From Lentisphaerota bacterium (GTDB taxonomy: Bacteria; Verrucomicrobiota; Kiritimatiellia; JAAZAB01), in assembly GCA_016182435.1 (NCBI GenBank), contig JACPGN010000182.1, forward strand, positions 1 through 9,719: DNA of 9,719 nt, read 5' to 3'. The position numbers were made by a program, and so were the translations under genes. Shown one piece after another: positions 5,787-9,719 of this stretch; the first letter of the stretch is position 1; every line of letters begins with the position of its first letter. A model generated the notes under the pieces. That model was not told the DNA's origin. It ran no database searches and saw nothing but the letters and a program-made list of their open reading frames with translations.

Positions 5787-6917
5787 ATGAAAACCGGAGA
5801 ATCAGGAGTTGTGCTGGAGGCGGTCATCATCCTGGGCGGCTTGGCCTGTATCCTGGCCGCCGGCATCTACATGGCCAGCGGTTCCACCGTGGTCAGCGCG
5901 GCCCGCGCGATCCGTTTTGAAAAAGCCTTTCTAATCGCCGAAGCCGGCGCGGAACGGGCCAAGGCCGACTTAGTTACTAATAGTATCAACACGGTCCTGA
6001 CCGGCGCCGATGGGGCGACCAATACGGCCGATGACGGCCTCTTAAGTTTCGGCGCCTCGGTTCCCTTTGGCGGGGGTGCCTTTCGCGTGCGGGTTTCGGA
6101 TAATGCCGACAGCGACCCCAGCCTGTTCGTAGATACGGATTATACGGTTATTATCCGCGCTACCGGCAGCTATGAAACCGTCCAGCGGGTGCTGGAACTG
6201 GCGGTCACCGTGAGCAATCCCCCTTCCCCCCCGGCCGATAACGACGGGGCTTTGGCTATTTACGGGAGCAATACCACCGTGGATGTCCGCGGTAATTCTT
6301 CCATTAACGGCAACGATTGGGCGGTCCCCGCCGATTTTAACTGCACGGGGGCCGGCTGTGACGGGACGCTGACGACCAATCCGGCCGGTCCGGGCGTGTT
6401 TTCAGCTACCAACACTGCGCCGACTATTGGCGGCTCGGCCACGGTGGTGGGCGATCCACCCGTGACCAATAATGCCACGGGCGAATATGATGCGCAATAT
6501 TGGCAGGACCAGGTTGACTACTGGACGCCCCTGGCCTCTCTTTCAATCAGCGGAAGTGTGCCCAATGACGCTTACCTCGGCACGCGGACCAGCCCTGAAA
6601 TCACCCTGGCTACGGCCGACGTCATGATTGACGGCAATGTGGCCGGCGCTGGTGTTCTAATTGTCATGTCCGGGGTTAACATTACCATTTCCGGCACGTT
6701 TCATTATGAAGGGCTGGTGATCCTCCTGGGTAACGTGACTTGCACGGCCCTAGGCACGGCCGACATATTTGGCGCCATGACCGTCCTCGGCGGGGACAAC
6801 AGTGTCACGCTGAATGGGTTCCCCTCGATCAAATACAGCACCGAGGCCCTGGCCAATCTGACTAAGTTGCCTTTACCTGGCCCGCTCACGGTTCAATACT
6901 GGCGCGAAATTAAATAA
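5787..6917 (+). CDS. PilX-like pilus-tip/pseudopilin protein, copy 1 (operon B, gene 3)
   Basis: This 376-residue predicted exported protein has leader MKTGESG and hydrophobic helix VVLEAVIILGGLACILAAG. It has no Glu at +5; instead Glu is at +4. RFEKAFLIAEAGAERAKA (about residues 43-60) is the PilX-type helix end. An acidic stretch DNADSDPSLFVDTD (about 106-119) is followed by VIIRATG. Two cysteines in CTGAGC (about 186-191) could form a disulfide. The C-terminal third (about 285-365) reads GAGVLIVMSGVNITISG, GLVILLGNVTC and DIFGAMTVLGG, the short-strand pattern of beta-solenoid C-domains seen in other PilX-like proteins. It ends in LTVQYWREIK. The gene starts 11 bases after the PilV-like stop. 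It is the last gene of operon B and is about three quarters identical by eye to the protein at 7470-8606. Tip location is inferred from family knowledge. Confidence 0.82.
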   Translation: MKTGESGVVLEAVIILGGLACILAAGIYMASGSTVVSAARAIRFEKAFLIAEAGAERAKADLVTNSINTVLTGADGATNTADDGLLSFGASVPFGGGAFRVRVSDNADSDPSLFVDTDYTVIIRATGSYETVQRVLELAVTVSNPPSPPADNDGALAIYGSNTTVDVRGNSSINGNDWAVPADFNCTGAGCDGTLTTNPAGPGVFSATNTAPTIGGSATVVGDPPVTNNATGEYDAQYWQDQVDYWTPLASLSISGSVPNDAYLGTRTSPEITLATADVMIDGNVAGAGVLIVMSGVNITISGTFHYEGLVILLGNVTCTALGTADIFGAMTVLGGDNSVTLNGFPSIKYSTEALANLTKLPLPGPLTVQYWREIK

Positions 6918-6939
6918 GCGCCATTAGCAACGCACCTTG

Positions 6940-7260
6940 CCGGACCGTGGTCCGGACTTCGCTCCCTCCATGCGCGGCGGTATCCGGACTTCCATGCACG
7001 GCGGACACGGATCCCGCCCAGACGCGGGACAAGCGTCCGCCCTCCATACACTTGTCCCGCGTTTGCGCGGGAATACATCCCATGGAGGGCGCGGCTCCCT
7101 GCCCGCAATGCTACGCATAGCGTTGCAGGCGGGCGTCCGCGCCGCCCGGGCTCGGCCATGGCTTTTGGAGGGACGGCTTTCACGCCGTCCCATTCTGGTC
7201 TGCCCGAGCGTCGGCCAGGGCCGGCCGGGGTGTAACCCGGCCCTCCACTTTCGTTGAATC
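6940..7260. repeat. Array of dispersed palindromic repeats with CCCTCCA/TGGAGGG boxes
   Basis: Successive hairpins are visible: CCGGACC-GT-GGTCCGG; TCCCGCG-TTTG-CGCGGGA near 7050-7070; GCCCGC (7101-7106) with GCGGGC (7129-7134); GGGACGGC and GCCGTCCC around 7168-7190; GGCCGGG-TGTAA-CCCGGCC around 7220-7240. CCCTCCA or its complement TGGAGGG occurs five times at module borders, near 6963, 7039, 7082, 7167 and 7240. Part of the left end is a direct repeat (TCCGGACTTC ... CATGC.CGGCGG, twice between 6950 and 7010). This looks like a mosaic of REP-like elements. Confidence 0.65.
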
Positions 7261-7312
7261 ATGGCGGACCGACTGCCACGTCGGCCAATTCCGGAGAATT
7301 TCCCTTTCTAAC

Positions 7313-7340
7313 TTCTGCGAAAAAACGCTTGACAGCAGAA
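7313..7340 (+). promoter_or_regulatory. Dyad flanking the -35 element, possible operator
   Basis: TTCTGC (7313-7318) and GCAGAA (7335-7340) form a perfect inverted repeat with 16 bases between that brackets the -35 hexamer at 7329-7334. A repressor bound there would block RNA polymerase. This is based only on symmetry and position. Confidence 0.3.
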
Positions 7341-7357
7341 TCCAATTAAGTTATAAA
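7329..7357 (+). promoter_or_regulatory. Sigma-70 type promoter for the PilX-like copy 2
   Basis: TTGACA (7329-7334) is a perfect -35, followed by a 17-base spacer and TATAAA (7352-7357), one base from the -10 consensus TATAAT. A start near 7364 would leave a 5' leader of about 105 bases before the ATG at 7470. It contrasts with the sigma-54 type promoters of operons A and B. Confidence 0.7.
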
Positions 7358-7378
7358 TGCTGTGGACAATTTAATTAA

Positions 7379-7435
7379 GGCCATTTACAGGGGGGGGAGC
7401 GGGGGTATGGGCTAATAAGCTCCGTCGGCATGGCC
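7379..7435 (+). promoter_or_regulatory. Potential structured 5' leader of PilX-like copy 2
   Basis: GGCCAT (7379-7384) can pair with ATGGCC (7430-7435), enclosing GGAGC (7396-7400) paired with GCTCC (7419-7423) and a G-rich run (7390-7405). This is downstream of the promoter, so it would be in the transcript. I do not recognise any known riboswitch class; it may be a regulatory leader, a repeat, or chance. Confidence 0.3.
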
Positions 7436-7469
7436 AAAACAGATGGTCCGGCATTAGCAGCAAGCATCA

Positions 7470-8606
7470 ATGAAAACAGGGCAATCAGGGTTCGTTTTGA
7501 TAGTTGTCGTCATCCAGGCCAGTCTGGCTTCCATCCTGGCTGCCGGGCTCTATATGGCCAGTGCTTCTACCGTTGGCAGCGCAAGCCGCACGATTAGTTT
7601 TGAAAAAGCCTTTCTGATCGCCGAGGCTGGCGCGGAACGGGCCAAGGCCATCCTGAGCACTAATGCTAATAATATGAACACTATCTTGACCGGCGCCGAC
7701 AATACGACCAACACCTGCGACGATGGCATTTTAAGTTTCGGGTCCGCGGTATCCTTTGCTGGGGGAAGCTATCAAGTGAGGGTTTCGGACAACAATGACG
7801 GCGATTCTAATTTATTCGTAGATACGGATAATACGGTCATTATCCGTACTACCGGTACTTATGAAAATGCCCAGCATGTGCTGGAGCTGGCGGTCACGGT
7901 GAGCAATGTCGCCGCCCCGCCGGCCGATAACGACGGCGCTTTGGCTATTTATGGAACCAATGCTACGGTGAGTGTTGGCGGTAGTGCGTCTATTGACGGC
8001 CGGGATTGGGCTGTCCCCGCCAATTTTAACTGCACGGGGTCCGGCTGCGACGGGACGCTGACGACCAATCCGGCCGGTCCGGGAGTGTTTTCAGCTACCA
8101 ACACTACAACCATTAACGGCTCGAACAAAATTGTGGGCAATCCGCCCGTGACCAATAATGCAGCCGGAGAGTATGACGAGCAATATTGGCAGGACCAGGT
8201 TGACTACTGGACGTCCTTGGCTACGCTTTCGATCAGCGGGAATGTGGCCGATGGCTCTTCCCTAGGAACGCGGACCAGCCCCCAGATTACCATTGTTGCG
8301 GCCGACGCCAGCATTAGTGGCAATGCGGCCGGCGCCGGCGTGCTCATTGTCATGCCCGACGTTGACATCACCATTTCCGGCACGTTTCATTATGAAGGGC
8401 TGGTGATTCTCCTGGGCGACGTAACTTGCACGGCCCTGGGCACGGCCGACATGTTTGGCGCCCTGGTGGCGCTCGGCGGGGATAACGCGGTCACGTTGAA
8501 TGGACATCCGAAAGTCAAATACAGCACCCAGGCTCTGGCCAACTTGGCCAACCTTGCCGATTTACCTCCCCCGCTCACGGTTCAATACTGGCGCGAAATC
8601 AAATAA
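7470..8606 (+). CDS. PilX-like pilus-tip/pseudopilin protein, copy 2
   Basis: This 378-residue protein is a close paralogue of the one at 5787-6917 along its entire length. Leader MKTGQSG, helix FVLIVVVIQASLASILAAG (no Glu at +4 or +5), SFEKAFLIAEAGAERAKA, an acidic DNNDGDSNLFVDTD stretch resembling an EF-hand loop, CTGSGC, the solenoid-like C-terminal segment and the identical end LTVQYWREIK. Differences cluster in about residues 60-80, 150-175 and 205-260. The region before the ATG still resembles the end of the PilV-like gene (CCGG, ATTAG, GCATC), so the gene came from the operon B copy. It now stands alone behind a sigma-70 promoter and a long leader with no clear Shine-Dalgarno sequence. 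The stop codon directly touches the stop of rnc. It may be an alternative tip subunit expressed under other conditions, which is inference. Confidence 0.82.
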   Translation: MKTGQSGFVLIVVVIQASLASILAAGLYMASASTVGSASRTISFEKAFLIAEAGAERAKAILSTNANNMNTILTGADNTTNTCDDGILSFGSAVSFAGGSYQVRVSDNNDGDSNLFVDTDNTVIIRTTGTYENAQHVLELAVTVSNVAAPPADNDGALAIYGTNATVSVGGSASIDGRDWAVPANFNCTGSGCDGTLTTNPAGPGVFSATNTTTINGSNKIVGNPPVTNNAAGEYDEQYWQDQVDYWTSLATLSISGNVADGSSLGTRTSPQITIVAADASISGNAAGAGVLIVMPDVDITISGTFHYEGLVILLGDVTCTALGTADMFGALVALGGDNAVTLNGHPKVKYSTQALANLANLADLPPPLTVQYWREIK

Positions 8607-9335
8607 TCAGGAAATAAACTCCCGTTTGTCGGTCGTCGGCAATAGGGTCTGCAGGGCTTCCCGCGCGGCCGCCTGTTCGGCATCCCGCTTGCAGGAACCC
8701 TGACCCGCCCCGCAAACCTTGCCGGAGAGAGCGACCTCCACGGTGAAGACGCGCTCGTGGGGTGGTCCATCGAGCTTGACGAGATGATAAGCCGGATTTT
8801 TTTTCCAGCGCTGTTGGGCCAGCACCTGCAGATGTCCTTTGGGGTTGTCCCTCCAGTTGTCATGGGGGTGAATTTCGATCAGCGCCACGAACAGTTTTCG
8901 GAATATCTTGTCCACGGCTTTCAAATCCCCATCTAAGTAAGCAGCGCCCAGGATAGCCTCGAGGGCATCGCCGATGTTGGAATCGCGCCGGTGGCCTCCG
9001 GAGGCCTGCTCGCCTTTGCCCAGCTTGATGGCCGCGCCCAGGTCAATCGAAGCGCCAATGCGGGCCAGGGCTTTGCCGCTGGTTAAACGGCTGCGCAGCA
9101 GGGTCAGCGTCCCTTCCTCAATATCGGGATACATCTGGAACAGGTAGTCGCTGGCGACCAGGCTTAGCGCCGCGTCGCCCAGAAACTCCAAACGCTGGTT
9201 GTCGTTGCGGATGTCGGCGCTTTCATAGCGATAGGAGCGGTGCAGCAGGGCATTGGCCAGCAGCGCCTTGTGGCGGAAGGTATAGCCCAGCTGTTTCTCC
9301 AGCCCCCGGTAAGGATTGTGGAAGAATCGTCTCAT
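8607..9335 (-). CDS. rnc: Ribonuclease III
   Basis: This 242-residue protein cleaves double-stranded RNA, acting in rRNA and mRNA processing in the cytoplasm as a homodimer. The catalytic domain spans about residues 8-155 and contains the signature NQRLEFLGDA (46-55) with Glu50 and Asp54, and the second metal-binding set DSNIGDALEAILGA with Asp123 and Glu126. Gln47 stands where E. coli has Glu38, a common change. A double-stranded RNA-binding domain follows (about 163-235), with NPKGHLQVLAQQR at its start and CKRDAEQAAAREAL at its end. Length is normal for the family (E. coli 226). The ATG at 9335 starts next to an inverted-repeat element and has no clear Shine-Dalgarno sequence. It may be co-transcribed with the recombinase gene upstream. 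Its stop (8607-8609) directly adjoins the stop of the convergent PilX-like gene. Confidence 0.96.
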   Translation of the reverse strand: MRRFFHNPYRGLEKQLGYTFRHKALLANALLHRSYRYESADIRNDNQRLEFLGDAALSLVASDYLFQMYPDIEEGTLTLLRSRLTSGKALARIGASIDLGAAIKLGKGEQASGGHRRDSNIGDALEAILGAAYLDGDLKAVDKIFRKLFVALIEIHPHDNWRDNPKGHLQVLAQQRWKKNPAYHLVKLDGPPHERVFTVEVALSGKVCGAGQGSCKRDAEQAAAREALQTLLPTTDKREFIS

Positions 9336-9350
9336 GGTAATGGGTCAGCC

Positions 9351-9511
9351 TTATTGGGGGGGCGATTACAGGCTTCAACGCTGTCATTCCCGCCCCGTGT
9401 CAAAGCACGGGATAAACTCCATCGGGAATCCAGCATTGCCTGCCCGGCCACAGGCCAGGGATTTTTCTGGATTCCCGATCAGGTCGGGAATGACAATCAG
9501 CCCCCCAATAA
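9351..9511. repeat. MITE-like inverted-repeat element between recombinase gene and rnc
   Basis: The ends TTATTGGGGGGGCGATT (9351-9367) and AATCAGCCCCCCAATAA (9495-9511) are near-perfect inverted repeats. Inside, GTCATTCCCG (from 9383) mirrors CGGGAATGAC (to 9494), and ATCGGGAATCCAG (9421-9433) mirrors CTGGATTCCCGAT (9468-9480 region). The inner GTCATTCCCG/GGAATCCAG words are a familiar dispersed repeat in many bacteria. The 161-base unit fills nearly all the spacer and could form a large cruciform or a transcript hairpin upstream of rnc. Confidence 0.7.
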
Positions 9512-9526
9512 CTGACGTGTTATGTT

Positions 9527-9719
9527 TCATGCGCGCGGGTGGTATTTTTCGTGAATGGCTTTTAAGCGCGAGGAGTCAACATGCGTGTAAATCTGCGTCG
9601 TGGCAATATCGGCGTGGCCCAGCATTTCCTGAATGACCCTGAGCGGCGCGCCATTGTGCAGCAGGTGGCTGGCGAAGGAATGCCGCAGGGTGTGCGGGCT
9701 GATCGGTTTGGCGATTCCG
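9527..9719 (-). CDS. Tyrosine recombinase XerC/XerD-type, C-terminal end (partial)
   Basis: Reading leftwards from the window edge gives an open frame of 63 codons ending at TGA (9529-9527). It contains [15 protein letters not shown] with the catalytic His-x-x-Arg-His box, then [19 protein letters not shown] with the second His (GH), then QIYTHV with the nucleophilic Tyr, and the tail [13 protein letters not shown]. This is the end of a XerD/XerC-like site-specific recombinase, the family that resolves chromosome dimers at dif; the YHPRA ending is typical of housekeeping Xer proteins rather than phage integrases. The N-terminal core-binding domain and the first catalytic Arg lie outside the window. 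XerC versus XerD cannot be decided from this part, though the tail looks more like XerD. Confidence 0.92.
   Translation of the reverse strand, partial: GIAKPISPHTLRHSFASHLLHNGAPLRVIQEMLGHADIATTQIYTHVDSSRLKAIHEKYHPRA

Larger units (their letters stand above)
6918..7469. other. Hairpin-rich spacer between the two PilX-like genes
   Basis: These 552 bases contain no credible gene. Positions 6940-7260 are a dense run of palindromes; 7300-7469 are AT-richer and contain a sigma-70 promoter and a structured leader for the gene at 7470. Reading frames of 96-112 codons on both strands through the palindromes are Arg/Pro/Gly-rich and are rejected. Confidence 0.7.

Noticed and set aside
6940..7260. CRISPR array
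   Set aside because: The repeats are palindromes of differing sequence and irregular spacing, without identical direct repeats or similar-sized spacers.
6893..7262. Three overlapping reading frames of 96-112 codons on both strands
   Set aside because: All are translations of the hairpin array, Arg/Pro/Gly-rich, with no start signals or family resemblance.
1138..8606. Complete type II secretion or type IV pilus locus
   Set aside because: Only minor-subunit type proteins are present; no ATPase, platform protein, secretin, major pilin or prepilin peptidase can be seen in the window.
9527..9719. Phage or integron integrase marking a mobile island
   Set aside because: The C-terminus, ending YHPRA, is typical of housekeeping XerC/XerD and the neighbour is rnc; no attachment site or tRNA target was found.

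Overview
The window looks like a piece of an uncultured, moderately GC-rich Gram-negative bacterial genome. Several things point towards the PVC side of the tree (Kiritimatiellota/Lentisphaerota/Verrucomicrobiota) or Omnitrophota: many small type II/IV pseudopilin genes, sigma-54 type promoters in front of them, a Gfo/Idh/MocA oxidoreductase, and intergenic regions packed with GC-rich palindromes. This placement is inference; no rRNA or marker gene in the window proves it.

Layout. At the left edge (1-617, minus strand) is the N-terminal half of a Gfo/Idh/MocA oxidoreductase whose reading frame is broken at the nucleotide-binding loop. A 520-base spacer (618-1137) follows, with palindromic repeats and a consensus-quality sigma-54 promoter (1059-1074). 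That promoter would drive operon A: a PilV/GspI-like pseudopilin (1138-1542), a PilW/GspJ-like pseudopilin (1539-2129, overlapping by ATGA), a large PilX/GspK-like protein with a DUF4900-like body (2335-3591), and a small single-pass membrane protein (3588-4004, again overlapping by ATGA). A candidate terminator and a repeat-filled spacer (4005-4513) lead to a second sigma-54 type promoter (4453-4468) and operon B: a PilW/GspJ-like pseudopilin (4514-5155), a PilV/GspI-like pseudopilin (5353-5775) and a PilX-like protein (5787-6917). After a 552-base spacer full of hairpins comes a second, closely related copy of that PilX-like gene (7470-8606), now behind its own near-consensus sigma-70 promoter. 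On the minus strand the window closes with rnc (RNase III, 8607-9335), whose stop codon directly abuts the stop of the last PilX-like gene, an inverted-repeat element (9351-9511), and the C-terminal end of a XerC/XerD-type tyrosine recombinase (9527-9719).

How the genes fit together. The seven plus-strand secreted-type proteins form two paralogous minor-pseudopilin sets: W/J-like and V/I-like subunits with the FxLVE prepilin signature, and PilX/K-like subunits lacking Glu+5, as expected of a pilus or pseudopilus tip. No assembly ATPase, platform protein, secretin or prepilin peptidase is in the window, so these sets would have to use machinery encoded elsewhere. The two operons arose by duplication: even the spacer after each W/J gene is recognisably shared, although gene order differs (V-W-X in A, W-V-X in B). 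The extra PilX copy at 7470 still carries a remnant of the PilV stop codon upstream, which shows its origin from the 5787 copy. The best candidate for an undescribed system here is this pair of sigma-54 controlled, variant tip complexes, with a spare tip subunit moved onto a housekeeping-type promoter.
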